In this document: positions 45,234 through 55,600 of the stretch, in pieces
Layout of the letters: each line of letters starts with the position of its first letter
Numbering within the stretch: position 1 is the first letter of the stretch
NCBI GenBank assembly: GCA_905234765.1
Contig: CAJOIF010000002.1
Coordinates: forward strand, 1-64,000
Direction of reading: 5' to 3'
DNA from: an uncultured Bacteroidales bacterium
GTDB lineage: Bacteria; Bacteroidota; Bacteroidia; Bacteroidales; F082
DNA length: 64,000 nt
Program-made: the position numbers and the translations under genes
The notes under the pieces: model-generated
Seen by the model: the letters and a program-made list of their open reading frames with translations, nothing else
Told to the model about the DNA's origin: nothing
Databases searched by the model: none

Positions 45234-46002
45234 AAAACTTCAGATGTTTCACCGTAATACCATTATTGATGAGTTGCCGCAGTGAATCGATGCCAATGCG
45301 TAGGTGCTCGCCGACATAGTTCTTGCTGACTTGCTTGTCGCTCTCTTCCGTCTTGACACCCTCGGGCACCATGGGGTTGTCGGACACGAGCAGCAGCGCA
45401 CCTGTCGGAATTTCGTTATGGAAGCCGACAGAGAAGATGGTCGCGGTCTCCATGTCAACGGCCATGCAACGGATTTTGCGCAAGTAGTCCTTGAACTCGT
45501 CGTCGTGTTCCCACACGCGGCGGTTAGTGGTGTAGACCGTACCCGTCCAGTAGTCGCGTCCATAGTCGCGGATGGTGGTGGAGATGGCTTTTTCGAGGCT
45601 AAAGGCCGGCAGCGCGGGCACTTCGGGCGGAAAGTAGTCGTTCGATGTACCTTCACCACGGATAGCCGCGATGGGCAAAATCAGGTCGCCGACCTTGTTG
45701 ATTTTCTTCACGCCGCCGCATTTGCCGAGAAACAGTACGGCCTTGGGCTTTACGGCACTCAACAAGTCCATGATGGTGGCAGCGTTTGCGCTGCCCATGC
45801 TGAAATTAATAATGGTGATTTCGCCATCGGTGGCGCAAGGCATCGAGCGGTCGCGCCCGACGACTTCCACGCCCTGCCATTCGGCAAAACGGTCGACATA
45901 ATTCTGGAAATTGGTCAGCAGGATGTATTTCCCGAACTTCTCCAACGGCAAGCCCGTATAGCGGGGCAGCCAGTTTTCAACTATTTCTTGCTTGGTTTTC
46001 AT
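45232..46002 (-). CDS. amn: AMP nucleosidase
   Basis: The 256-residue protein belongs to the PNP/UDP phosphorylase superfamily, in the short Bacteroidota form of AMP nucleosidase. It would split AMP into adenine and ribose-5-phosphate. Visible motifs are SMGSANAATIMDLL, VLFLGKCGGVKKIN and the family's AVDMETATIFSVGF, which carries the active-site Met-Glu. Other members of the superfamily with slightly different substrates cannot be ruled out. It has its own TACTTTTG promoter and is divergent from the DUF6922 gene. Confidence 0.9.
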   Translation of the reverse strand: MKTKQEIVENWLPRYTGLPLEKFGKYILLTNFQNYVDRFAEWQGVEVVGRDRSMPCATDGEITIINFSMGSANAATIMDLLSAVKPKAVLFLGKCGGVKKINKVGDLILPIAAIRGEGTSNDYFPPEVPALPAFSLEKAISTTIRDYGRDYWTGTVYTTNRRVWEHDDEFKDYLRKIRCMAVDMETATIFSVGFHNEIPTGALLLVSDNPMVPEGVKTEESDKQVSKNYVGEHLRIGIDSLRQLINNGITVKHLKF

Positions 46003-46021
46003 TTACATTCAAATATTTGTG

Positions 46022-46029
46022 CAAAAGTA
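46022..46029 (-). promoter_or_regulatory. -7 element TACTTTTG for amn
   Basis: A perfect TAnnTTTG match on the minus strand, 20 bp before the start codon. Confidence 0.55.
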
Positions 46030-46065
46030 GGAAAAAAACTTATTGCACATTCCATGAGTTTTTAG

Positions 46066-46073
46066 TATTTTTG
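46066..46073 (+). promoter_or_regulatory. -7 element TATTTTTG for the DUF6922/AbiEii pair
   Basis: A perfect TAnnTTTG match only 9 bp before the start at 46083, so the message is predicted to be nearly leaderless. Confidence 0.55.
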
Positions 46074-46082
46074 CGGAAAAAT

Positions 46083-46406
46083 ATGTCCATGCCTTTTGAG
46101 GACTACACATATCATAAAGATGCCAAAGTGAGGCCAAATTTACTTTGGGAATACGACCTCGAACGGTTCGACTGGCAACAAATGCGCGATGAAGTTGTTC
46201 AACGCGTGTTGGAACGTGGTCGAATGGATGATTTTTATGCCATCCTCAACATGTATGGCATAGAGGGCGTAAAGACAGCTTTGTGCGAAATTCCCTATAT
46301 GAACGACAAGGACATGAACTTTGCCTGCGTCACGTTTGGATTAAATAAGGAGGAATTAAAATGTTACACAAAGAAACGGTCGATGCCGCTACATTGGAAC
46401 TCCTAA
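46083..46406 (+). CDS. DUF6922 protein, probable antitoxin partner
   Basis: The 107-residue cytosolic protein has the DUF6922 pattern: 'LLWEYDLERFDWQQMRDEVVQRVLERGRMDDFYAILNMYG'. In Bacteroidota such genes regularly precede nucleotidyltransferase (AbiEii-type) toxin genes, and here the toxin frame overlaps by 46 bp. An antitoxin or regulator role is inferred from this pairing; no DNA-binding motif is obvious. The ATG at 46083 fits the promoter; the longer frame from 46017 starts before it. Confidence 0.8.
   Translation: MSMPFEDYTYHKDAKVRPNLLWEYDLERFDWQQMRDEVVQRVLERGRMDDFYAILNMYGIEGVKTALCEIPYMNDKDMNFACVTFGLNKEELKCYTKKRSMPLHWNS
46347..46355 (+). promoter_or_regulatory. Strong Shine-Dalgarno site for the AbiEii-type gene
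   Basis: AAGGAGGAA sits 7 nt before the ATG at 46361, inside the DUF6922 reading frame. Near-perfect Shine-Dalgarno sites are rare in Bacteroidota, so this one supports that start and suggests strong independent translation of the second gene. Confidence 0.7.
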
Positions 46407-46996
46407 AAAAACTAATGAACGATGAGCACTTGCAAGATTTTGTGCTTGTCGGTGGGACTTCGCTTGCACTTCAAATCGGACATCGGATCAGCGTTGATTT
46501 AGACCTGTTCATAGATAAAGATTTTGAAGCGACTGAATTGCGCAGCTTTTTGGAAAAGAAATATCACTTGCAGACTGACTATATGGCTTTTGCAACTGTC
46601 AAAGGGGAAATCGAGGGTGTTCAAGTCGATTGCATAGCTCATTCCTATCCTTGGCTGAAGCCTTATGTCATGGAGGAAGGCATCCGTTTGGCCAGTCTGG
46701 ATGACATTTGCGCAATGAAACTGAATGCCATTGCAGGCAACGGCACACGGATGAAGGATTTCGTGGATGTGGCATATCTTTCCTCGTTTTATTCACTTGA
46801 ACAGATGCTAATATTTTATGAAGAAAAATACCATGCCAACCCATTAATGCCGCTAAAGGGGATCGTGTATTTCGCTGATATTAATAAAGCAACACCCATA
46901 AAGATGAGTGACGGGAAACCATTAGATTGGAACAAGATAGAGAAACGGCTGTTGGCGATGGAAAAATTTCCACAAAAGGTTTTCCCAAGTTTTTAA
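46361..46996 (+). CDS. Nucleotidyltransferase AbiEii/AbiGii-type toxin
   Basis: The 211-residue protein has the nucleotidyltransferase signature LVGGTSLALQIGHRISVDLDLF (residues about 23-44; the GGT...R.S.DLD pattern). It also has the later 'ASLDDICAMKLNAIAGNGTRMKDFVDVAYL' segment shared by AbiEii and related proteins. AbiE toxins transfer nucleotides to tRNA or other targets and stop growth, some giving phage resistance. With DUF6922 upstream this forms a likely toxin-antitoxin pair; phage defence is plausible but not shown. Confidence 0.85.
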   Translation: MLHKETVDAATLELLKKLMNDEHLQDFVLVGGTSLALQIGHRISVDLDLFIDKDFEATELRSFLEKKYHLQTDYMAFATVKGEIEGVQVDCIAHSYPWLKPYVMEEGIRLASLDDICAMKLNAIAGNGTRMKDFVDVAYLSSFYSLEQMLIFYEEKYHANPLMPLKGIVYFADINKATPIKMSDGKPLDWNKIEKRLLAMEKFPQKVFPSF

Positions 46997-47009
46997 TGGA
47001 AGTATAACA

Positions 47010-47411
47010 ATGACCCATTACCCAATAAAAATCTTGATGGCCTTCGGCTGCACTTTTGAGCCAGAAGGCGACGAGTTCTTCGAGTGGCTGATGCGTAACG
47101 GCTATCCCGAGTTGGGCGCGTTGAGTCGCACCATACAAGGCGACACCAAGGCCAAGGACTGGCTCATGGAACATGGCTTCCCCCATTTGGCAGCCATTGA
47201 CAGCGTCATCGACAAGGAAGAAAAAGCCGAGGAATGGCTGGTCAAAAATCATTTTGAAGTCAACCTCGCTTTTGCGAAAGCCATCAATCGGGACGACGAC
47301 GCCACCCTTTGGCTCGAAAAAAACGAACTCGGCATTTTTCTCATTCTCGCCGACAAGATTCGCAAGTATTTGGACGACAAATATTTAGACTATCACAAAA
47401 TTCATTTTTAA
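47010..47411 (+). CDS. Small protein of four 25-residue helical repeats
   Basis: The protein has 133 residues with no signal peptide. After a 24-residue start it consists of four tandem units of exactly 25 residues (25-49, 50-74, 75-99, 100-124). Each begins (E/D/L)WL(M/V/E)(R/E/K)(N/H) and has a central hydrophobic helix, which suggests a small alpha-solenoid. I do not recognise the family. It lies 13 bp after the AbiEii-type gene on the same strand, so it may be a third member of that unit, either an accessory or a neutral passenger. Confidence 0.7.
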   Translation: MTHYPIKILMAFGCTFEPEGDEFFEWLMRNGYPELGALSRTIQGDTKAKDWLMEHGFPHLAAIDSVIDKEEKAEEWLVKNHFEVNLAFAKAINRDDDATLWLEKNELGIFLILADKIRKYLDDKYLDYHKIHF

Positions 47412-47452
47412 TTTGACTGAAAAAAAGTTGTGTTTCGTAACGGAAAAAATCC

Positions 47453-47460
47453 TAACTTTG
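47453..47460 (+). promoter_or_regulatory. -7 element TAACTTTG for the pseudopilin-like/DUF3822/rsmD unit
   Basis: A perfect TAnnTTTG match, 42 bp before the start at 47503. Confidence 0.6.
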
Positions 47461-47502
47461 CCGCCAATCAGACGAAACAATAATTAGAAAAACCATACGA
47501 AA

Positions 47503-48144
47503 ATGAAAAAAGGATTATCCATCATCATCAACATCATTCTGTTTGCCGTCATCGTGCTGTTAGCATGGCAAGTCGTCAAGAGCATTCAGGCTCCCATCAA
47601 ATTCAGCGCCGAGCAGAAAGCCCGCGAGACCAAAGTCGTGGAACGCCTCATCGACATCCGCAATGCCGAGGTGCTTTACAAAAACGCCAACAACAAGTAC
47701 ACGAACAACTTCGACTCGCTGATCAGCTTCTGCCAAACAGCTGAAATCCCGATCGTGAAAATCGTTCCCGACCCGACCGACACCACCTTCACCCGCACTA
47801 TCAACGACACGTTGGGCTTCGTGAAAGTGATGGACTCCATCAGAGGCAGCCGCGAGAACTTCAATATCAACGACCTCAAATGGGTGCCTTTCAGCGAACC
47901 GCAGCAAAACTTCGAACTTGAAGCTGGCACCATCAGCCGCAACGGTATCGACATCCCCGTGTTTGAAGCCCGCACTCCTTATGAGGTGTATCTGGCCAAT
48001 CCGGGTGCTGCCTTCACCGAAAAGGAATGGAACCAGCGCCGCGACAATGCCAAAGCCGAGAAAGAAAGCATCAACCGCTATGCCGGTCTGAAAGTCGGAT
48101 CGATGGAAGAAGCCTCCACCGACGGCAACTGGGAGAAACTCTAA
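47503..48144 (+). CDS. Membrane-anchored protein with pseudopilin-like N-terminus
   Basis: The 213-residue protein has one N-terminal hydrophobic helix (about 5-27), then 'ERLIDIRNAEVLYKNANNKY' and 'TNNFDSLISFC'. This is the look of type IV pilins and pseudopilins, in which a long amphipathic helix leads to 'AQ.AYY...GKY...LDEL'. A prepilin peptidase site (G before F/M-T-x-x-E) is not present, so it is a pilin-like shape rather than a proven pilin. The rest is globular, ending in a charged helix. It precedes DUF3822 and rsmD closely, in what appears to be an operon. Confidence 0.75.
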   Translation: MKKGLSIIINIILFAVIVLLAWQVVKSIQAPIKFSAEQKARETKVVERLIDIRNAEVLYKNANNKYTNNFDSLISFCQTAEIPIVKIVPDPTDTTFTRTINDTLGFVKVMDSIRGSRENFNINDLKWVPFSEPQQNFELEAGTISRNGIDIPVFEARTPYEVYLANPGAAFTEKEWNQRRDNAKAEKESINRYAGLKVGSMEEASTDGNWEKL

Positions 48145-48155
48145 TCTTGTTGTGA

Positions 48156-49001
48156 ATGGCGACATCACTGAATCCTACTATCTCCAAGTTCGATACGGGT
48201 TTTGACGCCGAAAAGACAACGCAATACAGACTGACCATCCAATTCCAGTTGGGTGGTCTTTCTTTTGCCCTTTTCGATGCCACCGACAACCGTCTCGTCG
48301 GATTTGAGTGTCTCCAGTCGGACTTGTTGGCCGACAGCAACGACCTCTTCAGAGCCTTGGAACGCGCCTTGGAATTGAAAGGATTGAACCACAAAGCCTT
48401 TCAATCCGTGACATGCATCGTTGACGGACGCACCGCCACGCTCGTCCCAGAGGCCTTATACAGCCCCGACAACTCCGAACAACTATTGGGCTTCCACTTC
48501 AACCTCCCACCCGACTGCGTCATCCTTTCCGAACAACTGCCTACACACCGTGCCGTCCTCCTCTATGGGTTGCCTTCGGCTTTGCAGAGCAAGATGAAGG
48601 CAAAATGGCCTGATGCCCGCATCACCCATTCCAGTGCCGTTCTGCTCAACCACCTCCCAACAAGCGACAACGCCACCGTATATGTCAACGTGCGCAATCG
48701 CGATTTCGACATGGCTGTAATGAAAGACAAGTTATTGTTCTTCAACAACTTCAAGTTCAATACCGCCGACGACTTCGCCTATTTCCTGCTCTTTGCAATG
48801 GAACAACACGGTCTGTCGGGACAAGACACTCCCGTTCTGTTTTCGGGATTCATACTGCCTTCGTCTGACATCATCAGCCTATGTGGGAGGTATGTGCGCG
48901 ACATCCACTTCGTAGACAAACCCAATGAGCTCCTTGTCAGCGAGAATATGGCCGAAGTGCCGTATCAGTATTACCACAATTTCTATCAAGCCACAAAATG
49001 A
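48156..49001 (+). CDS. DUF3822 family protein (possible actin-like ATPase fold)
   Basis: The 281-residue cytosolic protein matches DUF3822 as I recall the family: a repeated two-lobed alpha/beta layout with 'TIQFQLGGLSFALFD' and 'YVNVRNRDFDMAVMKDKLLFFNNF'. That layout resembles PilM/FtsA-type actin-like proteins. This would fit a partnership with the pseudopilin-like protein just upstream, but it is inference from shape. The gene overlaps rsmD by 4 bp (ATGA). Confidence 0.8.
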   Translation: MATSLNPTISKFDTGFDAEKTTQYRLTIQFQLGGLSFALFDATDNRLVGFECLQSDLLADSNDLFRALERALELKGLNHKAFQSVTCIVDGRTATLVPEALYSPDNSEQLLGFHFNLPPDCVILSEQLPTHRAVLLYGLPSALQSKMKAKWPDARITHSSAVLLNHLPTSDNATVYVNVRNRDFDMAVMKDKLLFFNNFKFNTADDFAYFLLFAMEQHGLSGQDTPVLFSGFILPSSDIISLCGRYVRDIHFVDKPNELLVSENMAEVPYQYYHNFYQATK

Positions 49002-49552
49002 GAATCATCAGAGGAAGATACCAACGCCGTCAGATTACGGCACCCAGCAACCTGCCCGTTCGACCCACCACAGACATGGCCAAGGAGAGTCTGTTCAATA
49101 TCATCGACAACCACTATGACCTTGAGGAGACCGAAGCCATGGACCTCTTTGCCGGAACGGGCAACATCTCCTATGAGCTGGTGTCGCGCGGCTGTCCCAA
49201 AGTGGTGGCCGTCGACCAAGATTTCGGCTGTGTGAGGTTTATCCGTGAAACCGCCACCAAACTCAACATGAAGGAGTTGCTCGTGGTGCGTTCCGAAGTG
49301 TTCCGTTTCTTGGAGAAACACAAAATGCAATACGACCTCATCTTTGCCGACCCGCCTTACGACTGCAAGCAATACCATGAGTTGGTTCAACTCATCTTCG
49401 ACAACAACCTTTTGCGTGAAGGCGGCATGTTCGTGTTGGAGCACGACAAATACCAGAACTTCGAGGAGCATCCTCATTTCATGGAACAGCGGCATTACGG
49501 CAAGGTGAACTTCACTTTCTTTGCCCAGACCATCGAAGAGGAAGAAGAATAA
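48998..49552 (+). CDS. rsmD: 16S rRNA (guanine966-N2)-methyltransferase
   Basis: The 184-residue enzyme has MRIIRGRYQRRQI at the start, then RPTTDMAKESLFNII, the SAM-binding MDLFAGTGNISYE and the catalytic FADPPYD motif. All are typical of RsmD. It methylates G966 of 16S rRNA in the small subunit. The start overlaps the DUF3822 stop by 4 bp, so translation is coupled. A strong terminator follows. Confidence 0.95.
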   Translation: MRIIRGRYQRRQITAPSNLPVRPTTDMAKESLFNIIDNHYDLEETEAMDLFAGTGNISYELVSRGCPKVVAVDQDFGCVRFIRETATKLNMKELLVVRSEVFRFLEKHKMQYDLIFADPPYDCKQYHELVQLIFDNNLLREGGMFVLEHDKYQNFEEHPHFMEQRHYGKVNFTFFAQTIEEEEE

Positions 49553-49574
49553 ACCACTGGTGATGACACATAAA

Positions 49575-49611
49575 AAGGGCGGCTCCCGATTGGAAGCCGC
49601 CCTTCGTTTTT
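49575..49611 (+). terminator. Intrinsic terminator after rsmD
   Basis: A perfect 10-bp stem, AAGGGCGGCT (49575-49584) with AGCCGCCCTT (49595-49604), is followed by CGTTTTTG. Confidence 0.85.
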
Positions 49612-49619
49612 GTGTTGGT

Positions 49620-49655
49620 GTTTGTAGATACGCGGCTAGCCGCGTATCTACAAAC
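49620..49655. repeat. 36-bp perfect palindrome between convergent genes
   Basis: The sequence reads GTTTGTAGATACGCGGCT followed by its exact reverse complement. It lies 9 bp beyond the rsmD terminator and 10 bp from the end of the giant surface-protein gene. Its outer part resembles the smaller palindrome at 12208-12229. Confidence 0.85.
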
Positions 49656-49665
49656 CAACCGTCAT

Positions 49666-52600
49666 TTATCTAACGACTGTGACACGATGTGTGCTCACGC
49701 CGTTAGTGGTGGCGATACGAACCATGTACATGCCAGATTCGAACTCAGCCATGTTGATAATCATCTCATCGGTGTCGACATCCATGTCGTAGAGCACCTG
49801 ACCCACCAGGCTCACCACCGTGACGTGCTGCATTGCAGTAGCCTTGATGGTCACATTACCATTGGTCGGGTTCGGGTAGAGGGCAATGTTGCCATTGAGC
49901 TCATCCACACCCGTGGTCGAGATAATCACATAGTTGACAGCCGGGTTCTCGCCAGAGATGGCGGGTTCTGACTCGCAATAGCCGTAGTCGGCGCGGACCT
50001 GATAGTAGTAAGAACCAGAGGTCTCAGGCGTGTCGATGTACTCGTAGTAGGTCATGCCTTCCACCACTTCAACTTCACCGATCAAGGTGTAGTTGCCGTT
50101 GGCTGAGGTCGAACGATACACGTTGTACTTCAAGAGGCCAGAGCTACGATCCGGGTTCTCACCCCACCAAATCCTGATCTGTTCGGTTCCGACAAGAGCT
50201 TCGCCGTAGATCGGTGCACCAGCAGCGCAGAGACCTTGAGCACCTTGGCAGACCGGGCAGCCCATGGACCAACCGTAGTTGTGGTCGGGCAGGGTCATTT
50301 CACCAGGATAGATCGGGCGGACACAATACTCATGCTCACCAAACTCACCTTCGTGCATGAAGTCGCGGTCGGTCGGGCTGGCAAAGGCGAGGTATTCGCC
50401 ATCCATCGTGATGAGGAAGCCAATGATGTCGACAGGAGGCAGGATACCGCAGTCGGTGCTGCCAGTACCGTTCACCATGCTGAAGTTGATGTTGCAAGGA
50501 CTGTTGGAGTAGTTGGTGATAACGAGGATGTAGTATTCACCAGACTGAGCATTTTCGATGATGCAGTGCTCGGTATCATAGATGGAGTAGCTGCAGTCAA
50601 CAACCTTATCAGCGGTCAAGCCGTTCGGGCAAGGCGTGGTCGGGTCGTCGAAGGGGCCCCAGCAGCAGAAGTCGATGTCTTCCTGCGGAGTGCTATACAT
50701 GTAGATATCCAGGTCACCAGGATCACCTATACGCATGTAGTACCAAGCCGGGTTCGGCGTGGAGTACAGGCAGTCATAGTAAGGACCAGGCTCGCCGCTA
50801 CCAGCGTTGACGCCAGCCGGGAACTCGTACATACCATTGTCGGTGCAGAACGGATCAGCGAATTCGCACATGTTGTTCTCACGCGATTGGATGTACATAT
50901 CCATCATCAGCGAGTTGACGAAGCTCATCGGCATTTCAGCCTTGTAGGTGCGAGCCATCATAGCGGCTTCAGCCTTCTCCATTTGACCGAATGCGATGTT
51001 GTTGTTGTAACCGAACTCAGCGATAGCCTCTTCGAGGTTGATGTCTTCATAACCAGCAGCGGGGCTCACGATGAACATGCCAGCGGCTTCGCCGTTGATG
51101 ACATCGAAACGAACATCATTGCTCAGGTTGTGGAGGTAGATCACACGCTCGTCGAAGTTGGCGACATCGGTGATGTTGAGGGCATAAGTGCCGTTGGGCA
51201 GCATGCCGCTTTCGAAGGCTTCGTATTCGACACCGCCCTTAGCACCGCCACCGGCGTAGGGGTTGAAGCCGTTTTCAAACGTCCACTCGATGTGGTTACC
51301 TTGGTTGGTGAGGTCAACATTGACTTCATCAACAGGTCCCCAGTGATCGCAAGGCTCATACACCCATTCAACGGGATCGCACCAAGGACCTTGGCCAGTG
51401 CTGTACATGCAAGCGACCTTGCAGAGGTAGTGTTCACCCTCAACCAACGGAGCGTTGTAAGGCTCGTTGTAGGACAGCTGGCAGAACGGATAGATGGTGT
51501 TGTGGTTGAAGATCGGCACACCGTCGATGCTGGTGCACATCACCTTATAATACTCAAGGTGACGGTCGCCACTCTTGGCACCGGTAGTCAGTTCAACGTC
51601 GTCGATGCACATGATGTACTGGTCGTAGCAGTTGAAGTGACGGATGGCGATGTACTTCTGGCCAGCGTAGGCGCTCAGGTCGACAGAGTAGTTGTACCAG
51701 TTGCCGAGTCTGTTGCCGGCACCGTCGCGCGAAGCGCGAATGTCACCGCTCTTGGCACCGCTCTTGGCTGTCAGCGTCCACTCGTTGACCATCGTCCAGT
51801 CCGTACCGTTGTCGGAAACAAACACGCCGAAGTGGTCAGCTGCATAGCTGGCGTCAGTGGCAGCAGCCCAGAAGCTGAAGGTTGAGCCGTTGACGATGTT
51901 CACCTGAGGCGAAACGAGATACTCATCCGGATTGATGGCACCCACACCGTTGATGTAGGAACCGCTGCACATGGCATCGCTGCCGCTGTGGTACCAGTCA
52001 AGCGTCAGGCTTGCATAGTAGGTCCAAGTGGTCGGGATGGCACTAGTAGCGCACCAGGTGTAGCCATCGTTGTTGCCGTCAATGACAGTCCAGTCAGCCG
52101 GCAGGCCACCTTCGAAGTCAACGCTGAAGGTATCGCCGTTGCCGCCGCCAGTGCCGCCACCGCCGCCACCAGGCAGACCATTGCCGCCGATTTGCGGGTC
52201 AGTGGAATCCCACATGGCCCAACCAGTACGGCTGACGTAGAGGTTCTCAACGCCGTAGATGATCTCAATCATCACATAACGGAGGTCAGTGGGCGTCCAG
52301 ATGCTCACGCTGTCATAAATGGTCTCGTAACCAACGTGTTCAACCACCACTTGGTATTCACCCTTGCGGAAGTTATCCCACAGGTAGTAACCAGACTCAT
52401 CGAGAGTGATGTCATAGCCACCGTAGGTCAGTTGCTCATACTCGTTGTAGTTGGTGAAGGTCACCGTGGTGCCCTCCGGGCTGTCGGCGCTGTTCAACAG
52501 GACGTTGACAGAGACGTGGTCGAGGTACATATCCTTGTCGAGGCAGTTCGACCAGACGGTCTCACTTTCGCGCTCAAGGGCGAGTTGGTTGAGGTTGTTG

Positions 52601-55600
52601 GTGTTACCACCAGTGTTGCCACCGCCGCCACCGTTACCAGCGGTGATAGTGACATCGTCAATCCAGATTTCATATTGGTCATAGTTCACATCGTGGAAGG
52701 CAATCCACACTTCTTGACCAGCATAAGCGCTCAGGTCAACGATGTGAGCACGCCAGTTCTCATAACGGTCAGCCATGTGGCGCGATTCAGCCTTGGCATT
52801 ACCAGCCTTGGCACCGCCGTTCCAGACTTCTGTGAAGTCAGCAGCTGTCGGGTTGGCAGCAGTGGCAACGCAGATTGAGAAGTTTTCAGGATAGCTGTCG
52901 TTGGCATTGTCAGCAAAGAAGGAGATAGTGGAACCAGCTCCAATGCTGTACTTCTGAGGCGACACGAGATAACTATTGGTACTGTAGGCGCCAACATAGT
53001 CAACGTACGAGTAGCACATGGCAAAGCCACTACCACCATGGGCAAGAGTGGTGTAGTCATAGCCACCAGGGTTGTCATCGCTATGCAACCAGGTGCCTTC
53101 ATTAGCATTGACGTCGATGACAGTCCAGCCATCGAGGCCGCCTTCGAAGCCGTAGGTAAACTCAGCGCGAGTGCCGCCCATAGCGACAGGCTCAGTCCAG
53201 CTGATTTCGCCTTCGATTTCTTCACCGCGGTTGCCGCTATACACGGTACCGACACCCCACTTGTAGACACCAGCCGGGAGGTCAGCCCATTCAACGTCGA
53301 TGTAGACGGTGTCAGGCACCCAAACGGTGGCCAAGAGGACGGTGTTCTCCTCGGTGTAAGGACCGTCGTTGTAGCAGTTCGTACGATACACTCTGTAGTG
53401 ATCCAAGCTACGGGTTTCAGGCATACCCTTGCCAGGCTCGCCAATGGTGATGTCGTCGACATCGAGATAGAACATGTCGGTGCAGTTGAAGTGACGGATA
53501 GCCACATAACCGTTGCCGCTATAGGCGCTCAGGTCGACAGTGTATTCGTACCATTCGCCTTGAGCACGACCGCTGCGGCTGTGGATAGCAGCCTTACCGC
53601 CATCGCTCACGCTCTTGGCACTCATCGTCCATTCCTGAACCATGGTGAAGGAGCTCGGGTTGGTGTTGGTAGTAGAGACGGCCACGCCGAAGTGCTCAGC
53701 AGCGTAGCTGGCATCCTGGGCGCAAGCATAGAATCTCACAATACCACCGAGTTGCACCTGAGGCGAAACGAGGTAGTTGTCGGGATAGAGGGCACCGTAG
53801 CTGTTGCTGTAGCTCTGGCTCAGCACGCAGTCGTTGGAGCCGTTGTGACCGTAGCCAGTGCTCATGATCTCGCTGGCAACATACCAACCGAAACCGTCAC
53901 CGTCGGCATCGACGCTGGTCCAGCCTTGCATGCTGCTGTCTTCGAAGTCGTAAGTCATGCCCGGAACAGCGGGTTCGGGTTGCTTGTAGAAGCTGATGTA
54001 GTCAACATAGAAGCAGTCGTCGTTGCTGTTCACGCTGCCGTCCTTGGTGTATCTCCACTGGAAGGTGTGGGTACCGGCGGTGATGTCGAAGGTTCTCTCA
54101 GCCCAGTTGCCGTTGCCGGTGTAGCTGCCTCTCTGGACACCGTCGATGTAGAAGTAACCGTAGTCCCAGCTGCTCTCGCAGGAGATCTTGCCGTAGAAGC
54201 TCATCAGGCCGTCGGCGGGGATTTCAACCTCAACGGTCATGTTGCTCACCACGTTGGCCACGCCGGCGCCGCCGCTCTTCATGCAGTATTGGCCTTCATA
54301 CGGGTTGGTGGTGGTGATGCTCCAAGGATAGGTAGGATCGATCTGCCAATCGAACAGGCTGAAGTCGCCAGTCTCGAAGGGCTCGATGATATCGCTGCCA
54401 GGCAGGCCGCAGCCCCAGTACACCTTCACGAACGGGCTGTTCGGATCCAGGCTGTCGGGGAAGTACTCAGCGATGACAGCGCAGACAGGATCGAAGTTCT
54501 CGTCGAGGATGTAGTCATACGGGCTGGCCGTCTGGTTGTAGTTGATGTTGATCGGGTTGCCCTGGACAGGCTCGTAGATGGTCTGATAACCAGTGCAGCT
54601 GGCCTGGCCGTTGTAAGTACCGGCATAGATGTGGCCGCTGTAGTAGCCTTGAGCATTGGTCGTCAAGTTGTAAGTGTGGCTGTCACCGAACTCGTCGGTA
54701 CCAATCATAGTAACGGTGGCGTTGGCGATGCCGGTGGTGCCGTCCTGCTCGTAGACGTGACCGTTCACGTCGCCGTAGCCAGAAACCTTCACGGTAACGG
54801 TGTTGGACGGAGCGCTCTCACCTTCGTCGTACACGGCGGTCACATAGTAGACATAGCCAGCCATGTTGTAGGCCAGAGGACCGTCGGTGTAGGTGGTGGC
54901 ACCGATGTTGTTCACCTGGGTGCTGCCGATGAGTTCACCGTCACGGTACACGTTGTAGAAACGGTAGGTGCGGTCGACAACGGCGTTCCAGTTCAGGGTG
55001 ATGGTCTCGTCGTTGAAGACAGTGTAGTCAACAGCGGTGAGGTTCTGAGGAACGTTGAGGTGGGTGGTGAAGCCCCAAACCGGGCTGCTCACGCCATCCG
55101 GGCAACCGTCATTCTTGAATTCCACTCTCCAGAAGTAGTTGGTGTTGTTCCAGAGGTTGGTGACGGTGTAGCTGTTGGCCATGTTCTCCGACCAGTCGGT
55201 CATGACGGTCTGAGGATGGCTGGGCTCCGGGTGGTAGGTGCTACCGAAGATCAGACGCCAAGCAGTGGCGTATTCGGGAACCATCCAACGCAGCGTGACG
55301 CTGGCGGGTTCAAGATCGTCAGCATTGTCTGCAGGTTCCGGGTTGAGGAGGGTGTTACCTTGGGCATCAGCAATGATCGGGCAAGGCATGTTCTCAACAT
55401 TGATGTTCACGGTGTAATCAGCCTGCGTGGCGGAGGCAACCAGATAGTAGGTGCCAGCCGTCAGGCCAAGGTTCTCGATGACGGGACCAGCGCTCACGTT
55501 CAGAGCGGTGCTGCCACCACCAGGAGTGATGTTGAGTTGGATGTTGCTGCGGTAGGTGTACAGCGTCTTGCTGCCACCGTAGCTGGCCAGGTTGTACGGG

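Noticed and set aside
49620..49655. Replication origin, terminus or attachment site
   Set aside because: A single palindrome with no DnaA-box cluster, no recombinase gene and no tRNA nearby; a terminator-type or repeat explanation is simpler.
50236..51885. 549-codon open frame on the plus strand, also antisense to the giant gene
   Set aside because: Same explanation: a mirror of the Gly/Asn/Tyr-rich coding strand, with no recognisable motif.
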